64,000 nucleotides of DNA, from contig NZ_CP045119.1 of the NCBI RefSeq assembly GCF_011492945.1, forward strand, positions 3,534,001 to 3,598,000, written 5' to 3'. Made by a program: the position numbers and the translations under genes. This document shows positions 16,126-22,482 of the stretch, in pieces (positions within the stretch are counted from its first letter, which is position 1; each line of letters starts with the position of its first letter). This DNA is from Rubrobacter tropicus. GTDB taxonomy: Bacteria > Actinomycetota > Rubrobacteria > Rubrobacterales > Rubrobacteraceae. The notes under the pieces are model-generated. The model had not been told where the DNA came from and made no database searches. It saw only the letters and a program-made list of their open reading frames with translations.

Positions 16126-16887
16126 ATGGAGAACCGCAGCGACGGTTTCACGGCGATAGAGGACAGGTACGCGGGCTACACCGTCTACGACAACTCCGGG
16201 AGCAAGATCGGCAAGGTCGACGACCTGTTCCTCGACGAGAACGACCAGCCCGAGTACTTCGGCGTGAAGATGGGCTTTCTGGGCACCAGCTCCACGCTGA
16301 TCCCGGCCGACATCGCCACCACCGACGAGGCGAACAGCACGATCACCGTCTCCTCTGACAAGGACGCCGTCAAGAACGGCCCCGCCTTCGACGACGACCG
16401 GGAGATCACGCCCGAGTACGAGAACGAGGTCCGCTCCTACTACGGCCTCGGCGCCGCCCAGACCCAGAGCACCGGCTCCTATGACACCTACGAGGAGCCC
16501 CGTTCCGAGGTAACGCACGACGACGAGCTGAGGGTGCAGCGCTCCGAAGAAGAGCTCCGGGCGGGCACCCGCGAGCGCGAGGCGGGCGCCATGAGGGTCC
16601 GCAAGCGCGTGCGCACCGACCGCGAGCGCATCGAGGTCCCGGTCAAGCACGAGGAGGTCAGCGTCGAGCGGGTGCCCGTCTCCGGCGAGGCGACCGAGGC
16701 CCAGATCGGCGAGGAGGAGGTCTCGGTGCCGGTGACCGAGGAGGAGGTCGTCACCGACAAGCGGGCCGTGGCCAAGGAGGAGGTGCGCTTGCGCAAGGAC
16801 GTGGTGGAGGACACCGAGGTCGTCGAGGACGACGTCCGCCGCGAGGAGATCGACGTCGAAGACGCCACCACGCGTCGCAACGTCTAA
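16126..16887 (+). CDS. PRC-barrel and DUF2382 (YsnF/AvaK-like) stress protein
   Basis: A 253-residue protein. Residues 5-105 form a PRC-barrel (GYTVYDNSGSKIGKVDDLFL, then YFGVKMGFLG). From about residue 135 to 253 it has the DUF2382 pattern of repeated charged strands (RVRKRVRTDRERIEVPVKHE, EEVSVPVTEEEVV), as in YsnF general stress proteins. Such proteins are linked to desiccation and oxidative stress, but the molecular activity is unknown. AAGGAGG lies ideally before the ATG. Two GTGTC-N4-GACAC sites lie upstream and a strong terminator follows, so it is probably a single-gene unit under Crp/Fnr-type control. Confidence 0.9.
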   Translation: MENRSDGFTAIEDRYAGYTVYDNSGSKIGKVDDLFLDENDQPEYFGVKMGFLGTSSTLIPADIATTDEANSTITVSSDKDAVKNGPAFDDDREITPEYENEVRSYYGLGAAQTQSTGSYDTYEEPRSEVTHDDELRVQRSEEELRAGTREREAGAMRVRKRVRTDRERIEVPVKHEEVSVERVPVSGEATEAQIGEEEVSVPVTEEEVVTDKRAVAKEEVRLRKDVVEDTEVVEDDVRREEIDVEDATTRRNV

Positions 16888-16907
16888 GGACCTCTCAGCA
16901 AATCTAC

Positions 16908-16948
16908 CCGGGTTGGGCCCAGGTTTTCGCAGGCCCAACCCGGCTTTT
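16908..16948 (+). terminator. Rho-independent terminator after the PRC-barrel gene
   Basis: A perfect 12-bp stem, CCGGGTTGGGCC with GGCCCAACCCGG, a 12-base loop and a TTTT run immediately after. Confidence 0.85.
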
Positions 16949-17073
16949 AGTACGACGGAGTGGGTGTCGGCAAGCGTCTTTGCAGAGGGGCCAGTAGCCC
17001 CGTGGGCACGACGAGCGGCACGCATGAGAACCATGCGCGGGGCCTTCGGGTTCCGCCGACGAGGAGGTAAGAG

Positions 17074-17709
17074 GTGGCAGATAGAGGAAACCAAAACGCG
17101 CCGAAGGTCGACGAGCACGACGCGCGCTCCGGCGGAGGGACGGAGTCCGGCCCGCGCAGGGTGGGCGAGGCGCGCCGGGACCACGAGGCGGATCGGAACC
17201 GCAGGGAGAGCGAGCTGGGCACGAGTTGGACCAGCGTCGTCTTCGGTTGGCTCGCCGCGCTCGGGGCCGGCCTGATCCTGAGCGGCATCGTCGGCGCCAT
17301 AGTCGGTGGCATCCTTGGCGCCATGGGCGTGCAGGGCGGCACCGAGGGCGGCGTCGCCGGCCTCGTGGGCCTGCTCCTCACCCTGCTTTTGGCCTTCCTG
17401 ATCGGCGGCTACGTGGCCGGCAGGATGGCGAGCCGCTCCGGGCTCAAGCACGGCATCCTCGTGCCCGTCCTCTCGCTGCTCGTGATAATCCTGCTGGCCA
17501 TAATCGGCGCCGTCGTTGGCGCGAGCTTCATCGACCAGCTCTCCGGCGTCGCGCTGCCGCAGGTTCCCGGCAGTGCCCAGAACCAGGTCCCGCAGCAGGG
17601 CCTCGGCACCATCCTCACCACCACCGGCATCGTAGCCCTGCTCGTGCCGTTCGTCGGCGGGGCGCTCGGCGGCCTCTGGGGCGCGAAGACCGGCCGCAAG
17701 CGGCCGTAA
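17074..17709 (+). CDS. Polytopic membrane protein with glycine-rich helices (TIGR04086/YrzE-like)
   Basis: A 211-residue protein with a charged, disordered N-terminus (to about residue 48) and four or five glycine-rich helices: VVFGWLAALGAGLILSGIVG, GLVGLLLTLLLAFLIGGYVA, ILVPVLSLLVIILLAIIGAV and TTTGIVALLVPFVGGALGGL. The pattern resembles YrzE/TIGR04086-type membrane proteins of unknown function. GTG is preceded by GGAGG at 6 bases. It lies between two other stress- or envelope-like genes and has its own terminator. Confidence 0.8.
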   Translation: MADRGNQNAPKVDEHDARSGGGTESGPRRVGEARRDHEADRNRRESELGTSWTSVVFGWLAALGAGLILSGIVGAIVGGILGAMGVQGGTEGGVAGLVGLLLTLLLAFLIGGYVAGRMASRSGLKHGILVPVLSLLVIILLAIIGAVVGASFIDQLSGVALPQVPGSAQNQVPQQGLGTILTTTGIVALLVPFVGGALGGLWGAKTGRKRP

Positions 17710-17723
17710 CGTAGGCGAAGGAA

Positions 17724-17750
17724 GCGGGCGGGGGCCAAACCCCCGCCCGC
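17724..17750 (+). terminator. Strong hairpin after the membrane protein gene
   Basis: GCGGGCGGGGG and CCCCCGCCCGC form a perfect 11-bp stem with a CCAAA loop, 15 bases after the stop codon. There is no T-run. Confidence 0.7.
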
Positions 17751-17789
17751 CGTCATTCCGAAGCAAACCCAAAAGAACGGGAGAGAATC

Positions 17790-18548
17790 ATGCAGTCTGT
17801 AACGCAGTCTTTGTCGCAGGGGCTCGGTGCCATAATGGGGGCCTTGCCGGCCCTCATCGGCGCCCTGTTAATACTCATCATCGGCTACATCATCGCCAAG
17901 GTGCTCCAGGGCATAACCACCAGGGTGCTCCAGAGCATGGGCTTTCAGGGCTGGATGGAGCAGGGCGGCATAAAGCAGTTCTTCGATAGATCCCAGACCC
18001 GGCAGACCCCGCTCTCCATCCTCGGCAAGCTGGTCTTCTGGCTCGTCTTCTTCATAGCCATCACGATGGCCGTAGACACCCTTGGCATCTCGGCGATCTC
18101 GGACGTCTTGGCGCAGTTCATAGCCTACATACCGCAGATCATCGCCGCGATCCTGATCCTGGTCCTCGCGACGCTGCTGGCCAACTTCGTGGCCGGGATA
18201 GTGCGGGGCGCCACCGGCAGCAGCGTCGCGGGAAGCGTCGCCCAGTACGGCATCATCGTGTTCGCGGCGTTCGCGGCGCTGACGCAGCTCGGGATCGCCG
18301 AGGAGCTGATAGCCCCGACGTTCCTGATCCTGCTCGGATCCGTGGCGCTGGCCGCGGCCCTGGCGTTCGGGCTGGGAGGCCAGGGCGTCGCCCAGCGGAT
18401 AGTCGAGCAGGGCTACGAGAAGAGCGGCGAGGCCCGCCAGCAGGTCCAGCAGCAGCAACAGCAGAACCAGCAGCAGGACGGTTCCTCGAGCGGCTCCTCC
18501 TTTACGAGGGTCGACTCGGGCGGGGAGCCGACCCGGAGGCGCCGCTAG
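17790..18548 (+). CDS. Mechanosensitive channel-like conserved TM-helix protein
   Basis: A 252-residue membrane protein with the repeated conserved helix pattern of PF05552-type MscS-related proteins: LIGALLILIIGYIIAKVLQG (near residue 25), GKLVFWLVFFIAITMAVDTLG, IAAILILVLATLLANFVAGI and FLILLGSVALAAALAFGLGG, which leads into QGVAQRIVEQ. The C-terminus is a glutamine-rich stretch (about residues 215-236). The MscS beta domain is missing, so channel activity is not assured. ATG follows GGGAGAG. A hairpin terminator follows. Confidence 0.85.
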   Translation: MQSVTQSLSQGLGAIMGALPALIGALLILIIGYIIAKVLQGITTRVLQSMGFQGWMEQGGIKQFFDRSQTRQTPLSILGKLVFWLVFFIAITMAVDTLGISAISDVLAQFIAYIPQIIAAILILVLATLLANFVAGIVRGATGSSVAGSVAQYGIIVFAAFAALTQLGIAEELIAPTFLILLGSVALAAALAFGLGGQGVAQRIVEQGYEKSGEARQQVQQQQQQNQQQDGSSSGSSFTRVDSGGEPTRRRR

Positions 18549-18605
18549 AGCGCCGCAACGGCGACCCCGAAGACCCGGACGACCGTCCCCCGGTGGGCCA
18601 CACAT

Positions 18606-18636
18606 CGCGGGGGCGCGTGCAGGCCGCGCCCCCGCG
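18606..18636 (+). terminator. 12-bp GC hairpin after the MscS-like gene
   Basis: CGCGGGGGCGCG and CGCGCCCCCGCG pair perfectly around a 7-base loop, 57 bases after the stop codon. There is no T-run. Confidence 0.65.
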
Positions 18637-18698
18637 GCGCGAGTCACCACGAAGGAGCACGACCCGGACAACTCGATGTTAGGGAGGGATCACCGCGG

Positions 18699-18875
18699 GT
18701 GCTTCGCGGCCCGATGGGCCGCACCCCGGGCCGCGTGCAACAGGTCCTCGTCATCGGGGGCTACGAGCCGGAGTACGTGGAGGTTAGCCCGGGTCTGCTC
18801 GGGTTCCGGTCGGCCCTCACCCCGGTGCTGGGCGTCGCAGTGGACGACGAGAGGCGGGTGCTCACGCTTCAGTAG
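18699..18875 (+). CDS. Small hypothetical protein, 58 residues
   Basis: A short frame from GTG reads VQQVLVIGGYEPEYVEVSPG in its centre and ends RRVLTLQ. Third codon positions are almost all G or C, as in the real genes around it, and the residue mix (V, E, Y, G) is protein-like, whereas the overlapping longer frame is Ser/Arg-rich. GGAGGG lies about 10 bases before the GTG. The predicted form is a small beta-rich protein of unknown function; an internal ATG at 18714 is another possible start. Confidence 0.5.
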   Translation: MLRGPMGRTPGRVQQVLVIGGYEPEYVEVSPGLLGFRSALTPVLGVAVDDERRVLTLQ

Positions 18876-18974
18876 CCCGGGACCCGCCGCCCCGGAAGAC
18901 GGCACGCGCCCCGAAGGGGCCTACGTGCGGCGCGAGCCGCATGGCAAAACACACGACGAAACCGGAGGACGCCA

Positions 18975-19820
18975 GTGAGCGACTTGCAAGGCAGACGGAT
19001 ACCCGGCGAGGAGAACTCGGGCCGCAAAAGGCCCGTACTCTGGATAGTCCTCGGCCTCATACTGCTGCTCCTGCTGGCCGTCCTGATCCCCTTCGCATGC
19101 CAGTCCCTGACGGGCGGCTCCGGCCAGCAAGGCGACGGCTCAGGGGCCCAAGGCGACGCCCGGGGTGACGCGCAAGACGGCGGACAGGACGTCCGGAACG
19201 GCGACGAAACCCAAAAGAACGACGCGGCGCAGGACGACGGGACCGGGAGCGCGGGGAACCAGGGCGGCGGGGACGACGCCGAACGATCCGGGACCGGCGA
19301 GCCGGGGGGCTCCCAGGGGGGCTCCGTGACGCGGCTGGAGGTCCGGGATCAGAGCGGGAGCGGCGCCGCGGTGACGGTGCCCGCGGCCACGCTCGAGGGC
19401 ACGAAAGGATGGTTGGCCGTCCGCGCCGACGACGACGGCAAGCCGGGAAGGGTGCTCGGCCACGCGCCCCTGAAGGCGGGCGCGAATAGCGACGTGAGGG
19501 TGGAGCTCGACCGGCCGGTGGCCTCCTCGCAAAGGCTCTACGCCACGGTCCACGCGGAGGACCCGGCCGACGGGAGGTTCACCTTCCCCGCCGACGATCC
19601 GACCGCGACGCAAGGCGGGCGGGCGGCGGCCGAGCCTATCTCCTACACGGTGGAAGACGGCGCCCCCGGTCGGGAGAGCGCCGGCATCCGGGACGACGAG
19701 CTGCCCGAGAGCGGCGGGGTCCCCCCCGGGGCCTTGCTTGCGGCCGGTACGCTCCTGCTGCTGTCGAGCGCGGCTTGCCTGTCCCTGGCGCTGCGCCGGG
19801 GCGCCGCGGACGGAAGCTGA
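18975..19820 (+). CDS. Secreted surface protein with LPXTG-like C-terminal anchor
   Basis: A 281-residue protein: an N-terminal signal anchor (VLWIVLGLILLLLLAVLIPF, residues 21-40), a low-complexity Gly/Asp/Gln linker (45-120), a beta-rich domain (about 120-235, with VPAATLEGTKGWLAVRADDD and LGHAPLKAG) resembling the DUF7282/DUF4397-like surface domains, and a C-terminal LPESGG followed by a hydrophobic helix and RR. That tail is sortase-signal-like (LPXTG with Ser for Thr). No sortase gene lies in the window. GTG follows GGAGG at 6 bases. The position suggests it is exported and wall- or membrane-bound; its role is unknown. Confidence 0.75.
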   Translation: MSDLQGRRIPGEENSGRKRPVLWIVLGLILLLLLAVLIPFACQSLTGGSGQQGDGSGAQGDARGDAQDGGQDVRNGDETQKNDAAQDDGTGSAGNQGGGDDAERSGTGEPGGSQGGSVTRLEVRDQSGSGAAVTVPAATLEGTKGWLAVRADDDGKPGRVLGHAPLKAGANSDVRVELDRPVASSQRLYATVHAEDPADGRFTFPADDPTATQGGRAAAEPISYTVEDGAPGRESAGIRDDELPESGGVPPGALLAAGTLLLLSSAACLSLALRRGAADGS

Positions 19821-19834
19821 TCGAGGGGGTTTTC

Positions 19835-20284
19835 GTGGAAGGACGGGGCGGACACAGGGCGCGCCTGGACCGCGGCGAGCGGGAAGGCTGGGGCGTGAGG
19901 CTGCCCGCCGCCGTGGCCAACGACCCCGCCTTCGGCGCCTGGGCCGGGGTCCGGTCTCTGACGGTCGTGGTGGGCAAGGGCCGCGTCGTCTTCCGGCCCG
20001 CCGCGCTCCCGGGAGGCCAGGCGGCGAACGACGCGGGGGACGAGATCGGGACGGCGAAGGAGGCCGGGCGCCTGAGATGGTTCGACGAGGAAAAGGGCTA
20101 CGGGTTCATAGAACTGCCCTCGGGCGAAGACCGCTTCTTCCACCGGTCGGGCCTCTCGTGCGACCCCGACGAGCTCGAACCGGGCCTTCCCCTGGCCTTC
20201 GAGACGCGACCGGGGGCGCGCGGGCCCTTTGCCGTGGGGGTCGAGCCGCTGAAGTTGCGGCGGCCCGGGGATCGGCCGGCGTGA
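19835..20284 (+). CDS. Cold-shock-domain protein with an N-terminal extension
   Basis: A 149-residue protein. Residues about 74-140 are a cold-shock domain: GRLRWFDEEKGYGFIELPSG holds the RNP1-like motif and EDRFFHRSGL the RNP2-like motif, so it should bind single-stranded nucleic acid. Residues 1-70 (RLDRGEREGWGVRLPAAVAN and following) form a separate small domain that I do not recognise; typical Csp proteins are about 67 residues with no such extension. GTG is preceded by GAGGGGG. It follows the surface protein gene by 14 bases and may be in the same transcript. Confidence 0.8.
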   Translation: MEGRGGHRARLDRGEREGWGVRLPAAVANDPAFGAWAGVRSLTVVVGKGRVVFRPAALPGGQAANDAGDEIGTAKEAGRLRWFDEEKGYGFIELPSGEDRFFHRSGLSCDPDELEPGLPLAFETRPGARGPFAVGVEPLKLRRPGDRPA

Positions 20285-20360
20285 AGCGCGGGGCACGTCT
20301 CTCCCAGGCGCGCGCCGATCCCGAGCGTCCGGCCCGAGCACCGGGCCGCGCCCGGGCGCT

Positions 20361-20612
20361 TTGGCGGCCGTGCTCGTCGTCTGCTCCTTCCTGGTCTTCG
20401 TGCCCATCCGCCACGTGTACCCGACGCGCACGGTCGTCTTCCGCAGGATCTCGCTCACCCTCACCACGCTCTGGCCCGGGAGCTACGCCGTGATCCTGTG
20501 GCAGGTGCCAGATCCGCACCCCGCGACCCTGACCTTCTCGGTCCTCTACCTCTCGGCGAAGGCGCACATCCGCCCGAGCGCGGCAGGGGTCGAAGGGAAG
20601 GAAAAGTCGTGA
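20361..20612 (+). pseudogene. C-terminal remnant of a phosphatidylcholine synthase-like CDP-alcohol transferase
   Basis: The frame reads VLVVCSFLVFVPIRHVYPTR, TVVFRRISLTLTTLWPGSYA and later HPATLTFSVLYLSAKAHI. This matches in layout the C-terminal two to three helices of bacterial Pcs-type enzymes (FVP-x-x-x-x-HP-x-R motif). The N-terminal catalytic CDP-alcohol motif is absent: upstream of the TTG the sequence is not family-like. It therefore appears to be the leftover of a deleted gene, though it still overlaps the STAS start by a few bases. The family call is from memory of the motif and is moderate. Confidence 0.45.
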
Positions 20613-20956
20613 AAGACGGGCACCGCATTCAGGTCGGTACGGTCGAATACGAGGACGGCCGGATAGTGTTGAGCGGCGAGTTCGACCTGCGGGTCCGGCA
20701 GGCATTGCGGGAGGTCCTCCGCGCTACACACCGGCGAGGCCGCAGGGTGCTCCTGGACCTCTCGGGCGTGACCTTCATGGACGTGGGGTGCGCCAAAGAG
20801 TTGGCCTTCTGGTGCCTCCTCGACCCCGAACTCCTGGTGCCCTTGGATCCCTCGTGGCAGGCGCGCGCCAGCGCCGTCGCCTGCGACCTCGGGGGAGAAA
20901 GGCACCTCAGGGTCGGCGAAGACGCGGGGACGGGGAGCGGGCCGTGGCCCGTCTAA
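20609..20956 (+). CDS. STAS domain protein (anti-sigma factor antagonist-like)
   Basis: A 115-residue STAS-domain protein: VGTVEYEDGRIVLSGEFDLR, then a REVLRATHRRGRRVLLDLSG core and GVTFMDVGCAKEL. The position that is a phosphorylatable Ser/Thr in SpoIIAA (DxSG-V-x-F-M/I-D-S/T) reads V-G-C here, so the canonical phospho-acceptor is missing. GTG with AAGGA upstream is the likely start. No anti-sigma kinase gene is adjacent. The C-terminus is Gly-rich and extends past the fold. It may act as a non-switching STAS adaptor. Confidence 0.7.
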   Translation: MKDGHRIQVGTVEYEDGRIVLSGEFDLRVRQALREVLRATHRRGRRVLLDLSGVTFMDVGCAKELAFWCLLDPELLVPLDPSWQARASAVACDLGGERHLRVGEDAGTGSGPWPV

Positions 20957-21069
20957 AGCGGCGCCGGCAGGCTCTTTACGCAACGGGCGTCTCCTGCCGC
21001 GGGTTGCTGTGGCATTCCGGCACGTCGAAGGGACCGACGCGGTCTCGCTGCGCGCCCCGCCCACCGGGG

Positions 21070-21171
21070 GCGCTGAAGTCCGGGGTGGCCCAGAAGATCG
21101 TGCGGGTGCTCTCGGGGGACCGCCCCCGCTCTCCGGTCAACGAGCCGGCCGGGAGGGGACCCGACGGCTGA
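21070..21171 (+). pseudogene. Possible C-terminal remnant of a 2-hydroxyacid dehydrogenase
   Basis: The frame ends with GVAQKIVRVLSGDRPRSPVN, close to the usual C-terminus of D-isomer-specific 2-hydroxyacid dehydrogenases (V-A-x-x-I-V-R-x-L-x-G-E-R-P-x-N-x-V-N). Nothing upstream in that frame resembles the rest of the enzyme. It looks like a deletion remnant beside the accessory island. Confidence 0.35.
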
Positions 21172-21857
21172 GGGCACGGCGGCGCCGGACCGGCGGTAAG
21201 TGACTTGTCGAGGGCAAGGACGATCGCCGCTCGGCGAACCAGCCACCGAAGAGGTCCGGGCAAGAACGATTCAGCTTGATCCCTATAACGCTCGATAATG
21301 GGATGCGAAGGCTTTGTCCTGTTAAGGAGTCCTAAAACTATGTAGGGGCGTCCCGAAACTCTGTCCTGTTCGAGCAGTCTCGGTAAACGGTGGCTGGAAG
21401 GTTTCGAGACGTGGTAGCTGTCGTGGGCCGCTAACCGGGCTTGCAGGGCCACGCGACGGACCCGGCGATCCTATTCATCGTAGTTCGGGGAGCACCCCTT
21501 CTCGGAAGTTCACTTGCAGGATCCTGCATAGGTACGGCCGCTACGGCCGTCGAGGGTCGGTTTTCGGGACGCCGGCGAGGAAGGACAGACCACAACATAT
21601 CGTGGTGGCGGATAGAAATGCGTGTTCTTGCATGGTAATTGGGCGAATCTTGGTCAGACTCCGGCGGCGATGATGGGAGAACGCCGGGGTTCTGCAGAGG
21701 GATTGTACGGGACGGGCACGGCGTTCCTGACCCCATAAGCGGGGTGCTGGCGCGAGTCTGGCGTACGCGGCAAAATCAGGGGACGCGCAGTGCGATCGTG
21801 GCAGCGCATTCGTATAGAGCGTGGTGTGAGAACGGATCAGGTTCGGTAGGAGGACGC
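21172..21857. other. Gene-free stretch at the left edge of the accessory island
   Basis: No frame on either strand gives a protein-like translation. Composition is less GC-biased than the flanks. Two partly similar words, TTTGTCCTGTTAAGGAGTCC (from 21312) and CTCTGTCCTGTTCGAGCAGT (from 21359), recur about 47 bases apart. This could be degraded mobile DNA, but no inverted repeat pair or transposase trace was found. Confidence 0.4.
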
Positions 21858-21971
21858 ATGGCGACCTTCGCTAAGACCTTGGTCGAGGAGTGGATGAACC
21901 GCCGGGGGTACTTCACCGTACGCGGGACCAAGGTGGAACTGCTAAAGATGGACCTCCTGCGCGTCAGGTAA
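21858..21971 (+). CDS. Short truncated gene start (37 residues)
   Basis: A perfect ribosome site (GTAGGAGGACGC) precedes ATG. The peptide MATFAKTLVEEWMNRRGYFT, VRGTKVELLKMDLLRVR then hits a stop. The text resembles the N-terminus of longer nuclease-fold hypothetical proteins (a helix VEEW-x-NR-x-GYFT followed by an x-DLL-x-R strand), so the rest of the gene was probably lost. It could also be a small real gene leading the defence operon. Confidence 0.4.
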   Translation: MATFAKTLVEEWMNRRGYFTVRGTKVELLKMDLLRVR

Positions 21972-22013
21972 CGCCTGATGCCCGACGGCACACGCCGGAG
22001 GATGGGCGGATGA

Positions 22014-22019
22014 TATATA
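22014..22019 (+). promoter_or_regulatory. Possible -10 box of the Trypco1 operon
   Basis: TGATATATAG gives TATATA 10 bases before the GTG-proximal ribosome site GGAGGG. No clear -35 was seen, but the AT-rich hexamer is rare in this GC-rich sequence. Confidence 0.4.
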
Positions 22020-22029
22020 GGGAGGGATC

Positions 22030-22446
22030 GTGGATGACGAGGTGAGGCTGGGGACTGGTGGGGAGGAGGCTGGAACCGTCGCGAAGCGACGCCTCGTCCC
22101 GATGCGCGTGGGCGAGGCGTCGGTGTACATCGAGGTGGCTGGCGAGCCGCCAAGCATCGAGGGGGACGAGGAGATCTACGCTGCCGCTACAAAAGACCCA
22201 GTCGACGCCTTCAGATCTGCGGGCGAGGTCCTACAAGAGGTCGTGCGCACGGTAGGCGAGCAGGTAGCGGCGTTGGGCGAGGAGGTGAGACCCGATCAGG
22301 TGAGTGCGGAGTTTTCCCTCTCCTTCGAGGCGGGGGGCAAGGCGCAACTGATCCCAGTGCTGTTCACGGGCGAAACGAAGGCTGTCTCCGGGCTCAAGGT
22401 CACCGCTGTGTGGGAGACCTCTTCGCTAGGTCCCCGGGATGGTTGA
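22030..22446 (+). CDS. Trypco1 (CU044_2847-type) protein, companion of trypsin-STAND
   Basis: A 138-residue protein whose core (RLVPMRVGEASVYIEVAGEP, DAFRSAGEVLQEVVRTVGEQ, VRPDQVSAEFSLSFEAGGKA and a final SGLKVTAVWE strand) matches the trypsin-co-occurring domain 1, known from NTPase-linked bacterial conflict systems where it sits beside trypsin-like proteases. It has no catalytic motif and is thought of as an adaptor or regulator; that role is inference. GTG follows GGAGGG. The next gene, a trypsin-STAND-TPR protein, begins within 40 bases. The first 20 residues are a variable polar extension. Confidence 0.8.
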   Translation: MDDEVRLGTGGEEAGTVAKRRLVPMRVGEASVYIEVAGEPPSIEGDEEIYAAATKDPVDAFRSAGEVLQEVVRTVGEQVAALGEEVRPDQVSAEFSLSFEAGGKAQLIPVLFTGETKAVSGLKVTAVWETSSLGPRDG

Positions 22447-22482
22447 AGGGGTCTAAGCATAACTGCCCACTCTGAGCGCGGC

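Noticed and set aside
18676-18978. 100-residue Ser/Arg-rich frame between the MscS-like and surface protein genes
   Set aside because: Composition is that of a non-coding frame; the overlapping 58-residue frame has the right codon bias.
20609-20956. Calling the STAS protein a phospho-switch antagonist such as SpoIIAA/RsbV
   Set aside because: The usual acceptor Ser/Thr position is not present (VGC in place of the D-S/T-x-G pattern), so only the fold is claimed.
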